Shown in pieces: positions 14,642 to 25,418 of a stretch of DNA of 64,000 bases. The notes beneath the pieces are model-generated. The model searched no databases. It saw only the letters and a list, made by a program, of their open reading frames with translations, and was not told the origin of the DNA. Position 1 is the first letter of the stretch, and each line of letters starts with the position of its first letter. The DNA comes from Heterodera schachtii. Taxonomy: Eukaryota; Nematoda; Chromadorea; Rhabditida; Heteroderidae. Location of the stretch: the NCBI GenBank assembly GCA_023374025.1, contig SIJG01000001.1, positions 2,479,787 to 2,543,786 on the forward strand, in the 5' to 3' direction. The translations under genes were made by a program, and so were the position numbers.

Positions 14642-14949
14642 CCAAAAAGTAAAAGAAAATAAATGATAATAATGTATATTTATTATTAATTTGCGAATCT
14701 TTCTCCCCGCTAATGCCTAAATTAGCTTCAAAATGTGCGCTATGTGCCTGATAATCCGCTTGAAGCATAAGCACATGGAATAGTACTGAAAATTAAATGT
14801 CGTCTGGGATGGGGATTTATTGTTGTGGGTGTTCGATGTTGCTATGTTAGAGTTATTTTGCCAGATTTTTTTAGTTTAATTTTATACCAATTTTATATTT
14901 AGGTATGTTTTAATATTGGGCTATTTTCTTTTTACATAAAAATTGAAAA

Positions 14950-15177
14950 TGTTGGAGATATTGAAATTGATTGGCGTTTTGACCCATTAATTATTTACAC
15001 ATTTTTGTACTTTGTTCTCCGCGCCCCAACCCTTCTCATTGTGTTTATAAGGAGACCATTCCCCTCCTTTTTGTCTCTTCCCTTATTCATTCATTTTTTA
15101 TTATTATTTGCATTGTCCACCGACCGATCAATAAAATATTTTTATTCTTTGTGTGTTCAATTGGAAGGAACACAACA
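14950..15177 (+). repeat. 5' long terminal repeat, 228 bp
   Basis: It begins tgttggagat and ends aaggaacacaaca (TG...CA ends). By eye it is identical to the 3' copy at 19,730-19,957. It contains a caataaaatattttt stretch that could serve as a polyadenylation signal. The 5-mer gaaaa precedes it (14,945-14,949) and follows the 3' LTR, giving a perfect target-site duplication. Confidence 0.97.
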
Positions 15178-15180
15178 AAT

Positions 15181-15197
15181 TGGTGCAGTCAGCAGCC
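15181..15197 (+). promoter_or_regulatory. Putative retroelement primer-binding site
   Basis: The sequence tggtgcagtcagcagcc lies 3 nt after the LTR. It begins with TGG, as expected for pairing with the CCA end of a host tRNA. The tRNA partner cannot be assigned from this window. Confidence 0.6.
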
Positions 15198-15408
15198 ATC
15201 TTCTCTACTGAAGACACTGCAAATTCAACGAAAACCAATAGCACCCAGGTGGTGTGAGGTCTGCTAAGATAGCAGTTAAAATCAACAAAAAAACCAAAAG
15301 ACACAATTGTGGTGAGGTTCCGCAATAAGCGGTTTTCTTCAAATCCTTAACACTCAGCAAGTGTAGGGAGCCACCAGGTGTGGTTATTTGGATTTCAACA
15401 ATTTGGCA

Positions 15409-16467
15409 ATGGACGCGGACCAACTGAAGCAAATTCTCGATGCAGTTTTGGCAAAATCCGAAAAGCGGATTCAACAAATGATGAATGCTCAGCAAAATGG
15501 TGGTACTTCTGAGAGCCTAAGCCATGCAAATTTGGCGAGCTCAATCGATGGACGAATTTCAAAATTTCATTACGACTCCGAGTCGGGAAATACCTTTGAG
15601 CAATGGTTTAAAAGGTTTGGAATCCTGATAGAAGAGGACGGAAAGGATTTACCGGAGTCAGCAAAAGTTAGACTTTTGCTCGGAAAATTGGCTGACGGCG
15701 AGTACGCCAAATATAGGGACAGCATTAGTCCAACTCAACCGGACACAGTCAATTGGAAAGATTCCATTGACAAATTGAAGGGTTTGTTTTCAGAAACCCG
15801 GTCATTATTTGTCCGCCGGTATGAATGTTTCCGGATTCGTCAGCAGCCAAACCAAGACGTTTCGACATTAATTGCTCACATCAATGCCTCATGCGAGAAT
15901 GCTAATTTGTCATTGACAAAAGAGCAGTTAAAGTGCATGATTTTGGTAATCGCATTGAGCGATGATCACCATGACATGAGACAAAAATGCTTGAAAATGT
16001 TGGAGGAGGCAGAGAAAAGTGGCACACGGATTTCTCTCGGACAAATTGAAGAGGAGTTGAAAGCCATGCAGCTTATTAAGGACAGTGCATTGGCTCTCCT
16101 TTCGCCGCCAATTTCAACAAATGCCATACAACTTCGTCCACAACAATGGAGAGAGCCCAAATCAAAGAAAGGCAATTACAATTCTGGCAAAACGACGACA
16201 AACCAGCACACAACGGGAGGCAAAGCAAGTCAAAGAACGCCGAGCTATCCCTGTGGTGCTTGTGGCAATTCCGATCATTGGCGATCAGATTGCAAATTTT
16301 TCAGTGCAATTTGTCACAAATGCCAAAAACAGGGACACATAGCAAAGATGTGTCCCCAAAGATCAGCTTCGACATCAAATCCAAGACGTCAAAATCGGGC
16401 TGTGCACACAGTCAAAGTGACAGGCCATTGCTTGAATGTCGGACTGAATCGCGGTCATTGGTGGTAG
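15409..16467 (+). CDS. Retrotransposon Gag polyprotein
   Basis: The 352-aa structural protein packages element RNA. The ATG at 15,409 (MDADQLKQ) is the first in frame after the primer-binding region; an upstream in-frame TTG is ignored. The C-terminal part has two consecutive CCHC zinc knuckles of form C-X2-C-X4-H-X4-C: CGACGNSDHWRSDC and CHKCQKQGHIAKMC. The N-terminal two thirds is a helical capsid-like region. The frame ends at a UAG (16,465-16,467), immediately after which the same frame continues into protease, so Gag-Pol may be made by stop-codon readthrough. Two knuckles fit several gypsy lineages; I do not assign a clade. Confidence 0.92.
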   Translation: MDADQLKQILDAVLAKSEKRIQQMMNAQQNGGTSESLSHANLASSIDGRISKFHYDSESGNTFEQWFKRFGILIEEDGKDLPESAKVRLLLGKLADGEYAKYRDSISPTQPDTVNWKDSIDKLKGLFSETRSLFVRRYECFRIRQQPNQDVSTLIAHINASCENANLSLTKEQLKCMILVIALSDDHHDMRQKCLKMLEEAEKSGTRISLGQIEEELKAMQLIKDSALALLSPPISTNAIQLRPQQWREPKSKKGNYNSGKTTTNQHTTGGKASQRTPSYPCGACGNSDHWRSDCKFFSAICHKCQKQGHIAKMCPQRSASTSNPRRQNRAVHTVKVTGHCLNVGLNRGHWW

Positions 16468-18516
16468 CTTCAAGTGAAGATAAATGACAATGATTGTGAG
16501 ATGAATGGGGACACCGGAGCCCAAGCAACAATCATCACAATCCAAACATGGATTAAATTGGGAAGACCAAAATTGGAACTGTCGGACATTGAAATGCATA
16601 ATTGTAATGAGGAACCATTTCCCACCGAAGGGATGTTTCAATGTGTAGTCAGTTGCCTTGACAAGCCGCCAAAAAGGCTAACTGCATATGTTAGCAGTGC
16701 TGTCAATTACAATCTCTTTGGATTGCCATGGATTATGGCCTTTGATCTGATCCCAAAGGAAGTCATGTTTCCTAAGGTTCAGCAAAAAGAGATGTGTGAG
16801 CCAATCAGCATCCATGCCACATTGGCACCAATGCCAAAGGCAAACATCAAGGATGAAGCATCACTGATTGAGGCTTTGAAAACGGATTTTTCAGAAGTTT
16901 TTGAGCCAGGACTTGGCCAATGTTTGAAAATCAAGGCACATCTGATCCTGAAACAGGATGCCAAGCCAGTTTTCTGCAAGGCACGGCCAATTCCACACGG
17001 TGCAACTGAAGCCGTAAACGCTGAATTGGACCGACTTTTGGAAATCGGTGCCATTAAGCCAATTGATTTCAGCCATTGGGCTGCACCAATTCTCGCGGTG
17101 AAAAAGAAGAACGGCAAAACAAGGGTTTGCATCGACTTTTCAACCGGGCTAAACAATGCCCTCGAATTGAACCGACACCCTTTGCCGAGACCGGACGATA
17201 TTTATGCCGCACTGAATGGAGCGTCATATTTCTCAAATTTGGACTTGAGGGATGCCTATTTGCAAATGGAGTTGGACGAGGAGTCCAAGGACCTTTGTGT
17301 TATCAATACGCATCGCGGCCTATTCCAATGCCAACGTTTACCCTTCGGGGTAAAGTCGGCACCGTCCATTTTTCAACATCTTATGGACCAAATATGTGCT
17401 GGAATACCCGGCGTGTTTGCCTATCTCGACGATGGGCTTATCGCTTCTAAGACGTTGGAAGGACATATTTCGGCACTTTACCAGCTTTTCACGAAAATTA
17501 AGGAATTTGGCCTGCGTATTCAGTTAGAAAAGTGCAAATTCTTCCAAAAAGAATTGCTTTTTCTTGGTCATATTGTGTCATCAAAAGGCATTCGTCCCGA
17601 TCCGGCACGTTCTGAAGCGATCAGCAAAATGCCCGCGCCACACGATAAAACGTCACTTCGATCGTTTTTGGGAGCGCTGAATTATTATGGGCGATTCGTG
17701 AAAGAAATGCGTGAAATACGCACACCGCTTGATCAACTCTTAAGAAAGGACGAAAATTGGAATTGGAGCGAAGAGCAACAGAAGGCTTTTGAAAAGGCGA
17801 AGAAGATCATGACTTCTGATCTGCTGTTGACTCATTACAATCCGGCTCTTCCAATAATCGTGGCCGCTGACGCATCCAAAAACGGTATTGGCGCAACGAT
17901 TGGCCACGTTTTTCCTGACAAATCCGAGAAAGTGATCGAACATGCATCTTGTGTTTTGTCAGATTCCCAGCAGAATTACAGCCAGATCGAAAAAGAAGCA
18001 TTGGCTCTAGTGTTTGCAGTACAGAAATTCCACCGAATGCTATTCGGCAGGAAATTCACCTTATTTACTGATCACAAGCCTTTGCTTGCCATTTTCGGAT
18101 CCAAAAAGGGAATTCCGATTTATTCCGCCAGCCGATTGCAGCGATGGGCATTGATCATGGCAAATTACGATTTTGACATCAAATACACAAACACAGCATC
18201 ATTTGGACAGGCGGATGTCCTTTCAAGGCTAATAGCCAATTATCCAAGGCCTGAGGAAGATGTGTTGATTGCCAACATTTGCGTCGAAACGGACTGTTAT
18301 ATTAACACTATATTACAGTCGCAAACTGATCATCTTCCAGTCACGGCGCAAGAAATTGCGGAATGGACAACCAAAGATGAGACACTCCAGAAAATTGTCA
18401 ATTTTGTTATTTCTGGTTGGCCAACGAAGTGCAATGAGCCCGAAATTTCACCATTTATCCGAAAAGAAATGAAATTTTGGAAATTGGAGGCTGCCTTCTG
18501 TTCAAAAGTCGTGTGA
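16468..18516 (+). CDS. Retrotransposon Pol: protease, reverse transcriptase, RNase H
   Basis: This is the same reading frame as gag, directly after the single UAG. The aspartic protease motif DTGAQ lies about 15 residues in. Reverse transcriptase follows, with the catalytic YLDD in FAYLDDGLIAS and the LPFGVKSAPS palm segment. RNase H follows with DASKNGIGA, EKEALAL, TDHKPLL and the terminal ADVLSR. The frame stops at 18,514-18,516, while the integrase zinc-finger region is open in another frame from about 18,477. The element therefore needs a frameshift or carries a 1-nt loss in the aaattttgg stretch. No ATG precedes this part, which supports synthesis as a Gag-Pol fusion. Confidence 0.93.
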   Translation, partial: LQVKINDNDCEMNGDTGAQATIITIQTWIKLGRPKLELSDIEMHNCNEEPFPTEGMFQCVVSCLDKPPKRLTAYVSSAVNYNLFGLPWIMAFDLIPKEVMFPKVQQKEMCEPISIHATLAPMPKANIKDEASLIEALKTDFSEVFEPGLGQCLKIKAHLILKQDAKPVFCKARPIPHGATEAVNAELDRLLEIGAIKPIDFSHWAAPILAVKKKNGKTRVCIDFSTGLNNALELNRHPLPRPDDIYAALNGASYFSNLDLRDAYLQMELDEESKDLCVINTHRGLFQCQRLPFGVKSAPSIFQHLMDQICAGIPGVFAYLDDGLIASKTLEGHISALYQLFTKIKEFGLRIQLEKCKFFQKELLFLGHIVSSKGIRPDPARSEAISKMPAPHDKTSLRSFLGALNYYGRFVKEMREIRTPLDQLLRKDENWNWSEEQQKAFEKAKKIMTSDLLLTHYNPALPIIVAADASKNGIGATIGHVFPDKSEKVIEHASCVLSDSQQNYSQIEKEALALVFAVQKFHRMLFGRKFTLFTDHKPLLAIFGSKKGIPIYSASRLQRWALIMANYDFDIKYTNTASFGQADVLSRLIANYPRPEEDVLIANICVETDCYINTILQSQTDHLPVTAQEIAEWTTKDETLQKIVNFVISGWPTKCNEPEISPFIRKEMKFWKLEAAFCSKVV

Positions 18517-19703
18517 TCATTCCAAGCCAATTGCGTGGCCGAATTTTAAAGGCATTGCATTTTGCGCACCCGGGAATTGTGCGAATGAAGGCCTTGGCAC
18601 GCCAGTATGTATATTGGCCGGGAATGGATTCCGAAATTGAAAGAGTTGTGCGCCAGTGTGATGAGTGCCAAAGTGCACAGAAATGTCCGATTAAGGCACC
18701 ATTGGCCCCATGGACAGTCACCGACAAAGCGTTTCAACGCGTACACATCGACTTCGCTGGACCCTGCCAAGATGGATTTGTTTATTTTATTCTGGTGGAC
18801 GCCTTTTCAAAATGGCCAGAAGTCTATCAAATGTCTTCAATCGCGGCCAAATCTACAGTTTTCACACTTCGATCAATAATCCATCGCCTTGGCATTCCTG
18901 AGGAAATAGTGTCAGATAATGGCACACAGTTCAAATCAGCTGAATTTGCCGCTTTTTGTCAAGAATTCGGCATCAAGCACACCTTTTCACCGCCGTTTCA
19001 CCCGCAGTCAAATGGCCAAGTCGAGCGATTTGTAGACACTTTTAAAAGAGCAATGAAAAAGTGTTCAAAAGACGACAAAAATTGGACCGAAAAGGTGCTG
19101 CTCGCTTATAGGACGACGCCAAACAATGCCATTGACGGTTATTCTCCCGATCAATTATTCTTCGGACGAAAACTCCGAACGAAATTGGCATTGGTCCTCC
19201 CGAAAGGACATCGAAACAATTCGGAGAACATCGACAAAACTCAACTTGACAAAAGAAGGAAGGACTATTCGAACAAAATGGCAAAACAATTCGATGAACG
19301 GCACGGTGCCAAAGAAAAAGTGTTTTCCCCTGCCGAACCAGTCCTCCTTTTGAACTACAGGAACCAAAAAACATATTGGCTCCACGGTACAATTGTAGAG
19401 CGAGTCAGGAACTCGCCTACATACCGAGTCCATGTACCGGTTCTTGGTCGAATTGTCCATCGGCATTCGAACCAACTTCGTCGAAATTATGTTTTCGAAG
19501 AGAATTCGAAACATAATCCTGTTGCCGGTCAGCAGCCGATTCCACCAGCCAACAGACATACCCAAAATTTGGCGAATCAAATTGCTGAGCCGGCCGATCA
19601 TCGGACTGATCAACAAGACGCAAACGGCCCGCCGAAATTGGCTCTTCGAAGATCCCAGCGTCAGCCGAAACCAGTGCTTCGCTTCTCGCCTTCCGGCCGC
19701 TGA
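18477..19703 (+). CDS. Retrotransposon integrase (separate frame)
   Basis: An open frame of about 408 codons overlaps the end of the RNase H frame. The HHCC zinc finger is visible (HFAHPG ... QCDECQ). The catalytic D,D-35-E core follows: HIDFAG, SDNGTQF, and GQVERF about 35 residues later. The C-terminal region ends with RIVHRHSNQLRRNY, typical of gypsy integrases. It lacks its own plausible start, and its first residues continue what should be the RNase H linker, so I read it as the displaced 3' part of pol. Confidence 0.93.
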   Translation: MEIGGCLLFKSRVIIPSQLRGRILKALHFAHPGIVRMKALARQYVYWPGMDSEIERVVRQCDECQSAQKCPIKAPLAPWTVTDKAFQRVHIDFAGPCQDGFVYFILVDAFSKWPEVYQMSSIAAKSTVFTLRSIIHRLGIPEEIVSDNGTQFKSAEFAAFCQEFGIKHTFSPPFHPQSNGQVERFVDTFKRAMKKCSKDDKNWTEKVLLAYRTTPNNAIDGYSPDQLFFGRKLRTKLALVLPKGHRNNSENIDKTQLDKRRKDYSNKMAKQFDERHGAKEKVFSPAEPVLLLNYRNQKTYWLHGTIVERVRNSPTYRVHVPVLGRIVHRHSNQLRRNYVFEENSKHNPVAGQQPIPPANRHTQNLANQIAEPADHRTDQQDANGPPKLALRRSQRQPKPVLRFSPSGR

Positions 19704-19716
19704 AGAAGTTTGAAGC

Positions 19717-19729
19717 TTGAGAAGGGAGG
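19717..19729 (+). promoter_or_regulatory. Polypurine tract
   Basis: The purine-rich run tgagaagggagg lies directly 5' of the TGTTGG start of the 3' LTR, the expected site of plus-strand priming. Confidence 0.75.
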
Positions 19730-19957
19730 TGTTGGAGATATTGAAATTGATTGGCGTTTTGACCCATTAATTATTTACACATTTTTGTACTTTGTTCTCC
19801 GCGCCCCAACCCTTCTCATTGTGTTTATAAGGAGACCATTCCCCTCCTTTTTGTCTCTTCCCTTATTCATTCATTTTTTATTATTATTTGCATTGTCCAC
19901 CGACCGATCAATAAAATATTTTTATTCTTTGTGTGTTCAATTGGAAGGAACACAACA
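19730..19957 (+). repeat. 3' long terminal repeat, 228 bp
   Basis: Identical by eye to the 5' LTR at 14,950-15,177. It is followed by the 5-mer gaaaa (19,958-19,962), matching the 5-mer before the 5' LTR. Confidence 0.97.
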
Positions 19958-20013
19958 GAAAACAAGAAATTTTTTTGATTTATTTACCCATTGCGAAAAT
20001 CATCGATACAAAT

Positions 20014-20113
20014 TAGGTCGAGACCGGAAGTTCAGGGAAGATCGGGACTTGGACTTCCCGGGACTTGTGAAGACAGGAAATTCCCGGCTCGAACCCGGTC
20101 TCGACCTTCTCTA
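20014..20113. mobile_element. 100-bp hAT-type MITE, same family as 14,501
   Basis: It begins taggtcgagaccgg and ends ccggtctcgaccttctcta, with flanking 8-mers atacaaat and atacaaaa (7/8 match). The left end has lost part of the TIR (expected tagagaaggtcgag). A second copy lies at 22,635-22,734 because of the segmental duplication. Confidence 0.7.
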
Positions 20114-20457
20114 ATACAAAAAAAAACTTATTTTTACCTTCTGTTTGGAATTTTCATCAAATGAAATGCTTTCCAAATTTGTCAGCCTTATTTGCCCTCC
20201 TCCCATGCAATTGGTCTTCGAAGTGTCAATGGTCATACCTTGCTAAAGTACCCGAGGGAATGCGCGGATGGAATCTCTTTTTTTTTTGATTTTGCCACGG
20301 GCGAAAAGTAAAAAGTAAATTGCAGCAGTGTCTTCAAATGCTTTATTTGAATTTCATTTGTGCCGTAAAAATCTAAAATTTCAAATGGGTAAAATTTCAT
20401 TTTCCATTTTTTTGTGCCGAAGACCACGCAAAAGAGCAGCAGCAGACTTTGTGGCTC

Positions 20458-20940
20458 CCGGTAAATTGGACACCAGAAAATTGGACATTATTGGATATAG
20501 GTAAAAATAAATAATAAAAATAAATAAACAAAATTTAAAATTGAAATAAATAATATTATTATGATTTGTAGCATCAGCAGCAGAAATCAATCATCATACA
20601 TTCATAACGAAAAAGTTTTCATTTTGATGGGGTTCCAATTTTTTGCACATTTTTTGGCACATTGAACAATCATCGCACAATTTTGTACATTTTTTGGCAT
20701 CTTGATATCGCCTAATTTCGTACACTTTTTGCCACATTTGATCAATCATCGTGCATATTGAATGTTTGATCCGCTCTAAGTGCCTTAATCCATTTATCCA
20801 CACAAATTTTTTCGACCTAATTCCTGGGTTTATTTTTTATAAGAGAAATTTGGTGTCCAGTTTTCCGTTGTCCAATTTTCCTTTGGTGTCCAAAATTCCG
20901 ACGGTGTCAAGTTTTCCGCTTGGTGTCCAATTTATCGGTC
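20458..20940. repeat. Inverted-repeat element built on ggtgtccaatt words
   Basis: The left end ccggtaaattggacacc is inverted at the right end as ggtgtccaatttatcgg. Inside the right part, gtgtcca/gttgtcca + attttcc words repeat several times at about 20,860-20,937. Non-coding. The copy in the second duplicate lies 2,621 bp downstream. Confidence 0.55.
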
Positions 20941-21565
20941 CCCGACTTTGTTTGTCATCTGTTCCCCACTTAACACTGCTTGTGCTTTACAAAAATTTGA
21001 AAGCAATTTTCGCAAAATTGGTCATCCAAAAAACGCATGCCATTGTCCTTTTTGGCACATCCCGAAAATAATTAATTATTTGTAAAAAGCAATTTTAAAT
21101 TGGTCTGACAATGAATTATTACTTAATGCACCTTTATTAAAAGTACGGCCAAAGCCGTTTAAAAAAATTAAATTAGCAGATGCACTTAAAAACAATCACT
21201 TCGATTGGTGTGCCGCTAATGAATTGGTTTCAATTATTGTCATTTGTTTTGTGCCAATGTCAATTGCGTGAAATTAAAGTTAATTAGCGAAGGCGGGGAA
21301 AAATTGTTATAAAAAGGACAGAAATTAATGGGGCAAATTTAATTGCATTACAAATATTATTTGGTGGGCGCCGGGGGGGGGGGGGGGAGGGGGGGACAGC
21401 TCCACTCAGCAGATATTCAGCAGCAGATGGACGACGGCATGAATTCCATTGTCAAAATGTGCAATTTGTCCATTAAATGATCCCGAAACAAATACTGAAA
21501 ACCCATGAATGTGAAATTTCTCGAGCCTTTTTTGAACTCCATTCTTCGGTCAGCTGATGGAACGT

Positions 21566-22092
21566 GCTGAGCCGAACCGAAAATAGTCTCAGTGTCAATA
21601 AAAATATTTAAATTTAAATACAATTCAATTCGGTATCGAAAAATAATAAATTTAATTAGACGATTATTTAAAAAATAAACTAAAAAAGAATATTATAAAA
21701 GCATTCGATCTCCAATCAAAAAAAATTACATTGAAACAAAAATTTTCATTTTAATTCAAATTAGACAAGTGAGCTTATTAGAGGATTTTCAAATCTACTA
21801 ATTTTCTTCAGAAATTTCACCAATGTTTGCGTAAATTAAGATCTTCATTCATTTCTGCATAAATTTCATGCAGATTTATTTATTAATGGTACGAAAGCTA
21901 GCATTTATTTCTAGCAGAATTTTTGAAGAAAAAATACATTGAAGAAAGTTGAACCTCGAAATTACATTATTGTTTTATTTTAAAATTTTTAACATTATTT
22001 TAGTATTCATTTAAAAAACATTGCTTTAAAATAATTAAATTTAAATATTTTTATTGACACTGAGACTATTTGCGGTTCGACCTAGCACCATA
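21566..22092. repeat. Inverted-repeat (foldback) element with 45-bp arms
   Basis: The left arm around 21,570-21,620 (aaatagtctcagtgtcaata then aaaatatttaaattta) occurs in reverse complement at about 22,036-22,085. The interior is AT-rich and non-coding. Both arms recur in the second copy of the segmental duplication. Confidence 0.6.
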
Positions 22093-22525
22093 TGAAAGAC
22101 GAAATGAATTGCATTAATTATCACCGATTCGGGTAGGTCATTAGTATTTTCGATTTTGACGCATATTTCGAATTTTGTTTATGGAAATATAAATACAATT
22201 TATGGATTAACTAATTGAATTTGTTAGAAGAGATAATTTTGATTCTTTTTTTTATTAAAGAATTTTTAATGGAAAAATTAAACTGTTAAACTTTAAATTG
22301 TTTTCACTTTGTCTACCTGACTAAAATTTCTTTCTTTGCATTTACGAGAACAATTGAACAAAAGTGACGATTAAATGTGAAAAAGTGATTAAGAAGAAAG
22401 GTAAATAAAATTGAGAAAATTTTGTGAGATTTATTACAGATTTTGCCTAAAATTACCAATTTTATAATATGTATAAAAAAATAATTTCTCAAAAGATTTT
22501 ATAAGCATTAGTTTTTTTCTCCACG

Positions 22526-25139
22526 ACGATCAATAAATATTTTTATTCTTTGTGTGTTCAATTGGAAGGAACACAACAGAAAACAAGAAATTTTTTTGAT
22601 TTATTTACCCATTGCGAAAATCATCGATACAAATTAGGTCGAGACCGGAAGTTCAGGGAAGATCGGGACTTGGACTTCCCGGGACTTGTGAAGACAGGAA
22701 ATTCCCGGCTCGAACCCGGTCTCGACCTTCTCTAATACAAAAAAAAACTTATTTTTACCTTCTGTTTGGAATTTTCATCAAATGAAATGCTTTCCAAATT
22801 TGTCAGCCTTATTTGCCCTCCTCCCATGCAATTGGTCTTCGAAGTGTCAATGGTCATACCTTGCTAAAGTACCCGAGGGAATGCGCGGATGGAATCTCTT
22901 TTTTTTTTGATTTTGCCACGGGCGAAAAGTAAAAAGTAAATTGCAGCAGTGTCTTCAAATGCTTTATTTGAATTTCATTTGTGCCGTAAAAATCTAAAAT
23001 TTCAAATGGGTAAAATTTCATTTTCCATTTTTTTGTGCCGAAGACCACGCAAAAGAGCAGCAGCAGACTTTGTGGCTCCCGGTAAATTGGACACCAGAAA
23101 ATTGGACATTATTGGATATAGGTAAAAATAAATAATAAAAATAAATAAACAAAATTTAAAATTGAAATAAATAATATTATTATGATTTGTAGCATCAGCA
23201 GCAGAAATCAATCATCATACATTCATAACGAAAAAGTTTTCATTTTGATGGGGTTCCAATTTTTTGCACATTTTTTGGCACATTGAACAATCATCGCACA
23301 ATTTTGTACATTTTTTGGCATCTTGATATCGCCTAATTTCGTACACTTTTTGCCACATTTGATCAATCATCGTGCATATTGAATGTTTGATCCGCTCTAA
23401 GTGCCTTAATCCATTTATCCACACAAATTTTTTCGACCTAATTCCTGGGTTTATTTTTTATAAGAGAAATTTGGTGTCCAGTTTTCCGTTGTCCAATTTT
23501 CCTTTGGTGTCCAAAATTCCGACGGTGTCAAGTTTTCCGCTTGGTGTCCAATTTATCGGTCCCCGACTTTGTTTGTCATCTGTTCCCCACTTAACACTGC
23601 TTGTGCTTTACAAAAATTTGAAAGCAATTTTCGCAAAATTGGTCATCCAAAAAACGCATGCCATTGTCCTTTTTGGCACATCCCGAAAATAATTAATTAT
23701 TTGTAAAAAGCAATTTTAAATTGGTCTGACAATGAATTATTACTTAATGCACCTTTATTAAAAGTACGGCCAAAGCCGTTTAAAAAAATTAAATTAGCAG
23801 ATGCACTTAAAAACAATCACTTCGATTGGTGTGCCGCTAATGAATTGGTTTCAATTATTGTCATTTGTTTTGTGCCAATGTCAATTGCGTGAAATTAAAG
23901 TTAATTAGCGAAGGCGGGGAAAAATTGTTATAAAAAGGACAGAAATTAATGGGGCAAATTTAATTGCATTACAAATATTATTTGGTGGGCGCCGGGGGGG
24001 GGGGGGAGGGGGGGACAGCTCCACTCAGCAGATATTCAGCAGCAGATGGACGACGGCATGAATTCCATTGTCAAAATGTGCAATTTGTCCATTAAATGAT
24101 CCCGAAACAAATACTGAAAACCCATGAATGTGAAATTTCTCGAGCCTTTTTTGAACTCCATTCTTCGGTCAGCTGATGGAACGTGCTGAGCCGAACCGAA
24201 AATAGTCTCAGTGTCAATAAAAATATTTAAATTTAAATACAATTCAATTCGGTATCGAAAAATAATAAATTTAATTAGACGATTATTTAAAAAATAAACT
24301 AAAAAAGAATATTATAAAAGCATTCGATCTCCAATCAAAAAAAATTACATTGAAACAAAAATTTTCATTTTAATTCAAATTAGACAAGTGAGCTTATTAG
24401 AGGATTTTCAAATCTACTAATTTTCTTCAGAAATTTCACCAATGTTTGCGTAAATTAAGATCTTCATTCATTTCTGCATAAATTTCATGCAGATTTATTT
24501 ATTAATGGTACGAAAGCTAGCATTTATTTCTAGCAGAATTTTTGAAGAAAAAATACATTGAAGAAAGTTGAACCTCGAAATTACATTATTGTTTTATTTT
24601 AAAATTTTTAACATTATTTTAGTATTCATTTAAAAAACATTGCTTTAAAATAATTAAATTTAAATATTTTTATTGACACTGAGACTATTTGCGGTTCGAC
24701 CTAGCACCATATGAAAGACGAAATGAATTGCATTAATTATCACCGATTCGGGTAGGTCATTAGTATTTTCGATTTTGACGCATATTTCGAATTTTGTTTA
24801 TGGAAATATAAATACAATTTATGGATTAACTAATTGAATTTGTTAGAAGAGATAATTTTGATTCTTTTTTTTATTAAAGAATTTTTTAATGGAAAAATTA
24901 AACTGTTAAACTTTAAATTGTTTTCACTTTGTCTACCTGACTAAAATTTCTTTCTTTGCATTTACGAGAACAATTGAACAAAAGTGACGATTAAATGTGA
25001 AAAAGTGATTAAGAAGAAAGGTAAATAAAATTGAGAAAATTTTGTGAGATTTATTACAGATTTTGCCTAAAATTACCAATTTTATAATATGTATAAAAAA
25101 ATAATTTCTCAAAAGATTTTATAAGCATTAGTTTTTTTT
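22526..25139. repeat. Tandem segmental duplication, copy 2 (2.6 kb)
   Basis: It repeats 19,905-22,519. Its left end is a truncated LTR tail (gatcaataaatatttttatt...caca) followed by the retroelement's target-duplication 5-mer, so the duplication arose after the retrotransposon inserted. The poly-G tract is about 2 bp shorter than in copy 1. Confidence 0.93.
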
Positions 25140-25418
25140 ATTTTAAGGAATTGCCAAGTATTTTAGCCGGTTCATTTATTATATATATTATAAAAATTCA
25201 CTTTGAATGATCACTTTCGGTCTAAGGAGAACATAAATCAAATCCATTCATTTTTCCTTTTCATTTTTTGATCGAGGATTAAATTGCCTTTCCAAAGTGC
25301 AGTATTGCGAGCAAAGAAAATGCCGCCCGTCCCCGTTCACTGGCAGGGCATTTAGCCATTCAAATTAAACCAAGAAAAATTAAATGGACTCTCTTTTCCT
25401 TGTCATTTGCTTCTGCTT

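Larger units (their letters stand above)
14950..19957 (+). mobile_element. Ty3/gypsy LTR retrotransposon, recent insertion
   Basis: A 5.0-kb element bounded by identical 228-bp LTRs and a 5-bp target duplication (gaaaa). Internal order is gag (two zinc knuckles), protease, reverse transcriptase, RNase H, integrase, which is the Ty3/gypsy order; no envelope gene is present. A primer-binding-like segment tggtgcagtc starts 3 nt after the 5' LTR and a purine tract gagaagggagg lies just before the 3' LTR. LTR identity implies recent insertion. Two interruptions are seen: an in-frame UAG between gag and protease, and a frame change between RNase H and integrase. Confidence 0.96.
19905..22519. repeat. 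Tandem segmental duplication, copy 1 (2.6 kb)
   Basis: From within the 3' LTR tail (gatcaataaaatattttt) to ataagcattagttttttt the sequence is repeated almost without change 2,621 bp downstream. Only homopolymer-length differences and rare indels are visible. It includes the 3' LTR tail, a small MITE, two inverted-repeat elements and a poly-G tract. It contains no gene; the short open frames are duplicated noise. Confidence 0.93.

Noticed and set aside
18468..18485. Programmed -1 slippery heptamer at the RNase H-integrase junction
   Set aside because: The aaattttgg context does not fit X-XXY-YYZ in the zero frame, and no downstream structure is obvious; an indel is simpler.
20233..24242. Small open frames of 64-106 codons occurring twice
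   Set aside because: They recur only because the 2.6-kb segment is duplicated; composition is that of AT-rich non-coding DNA with repeat fragments.
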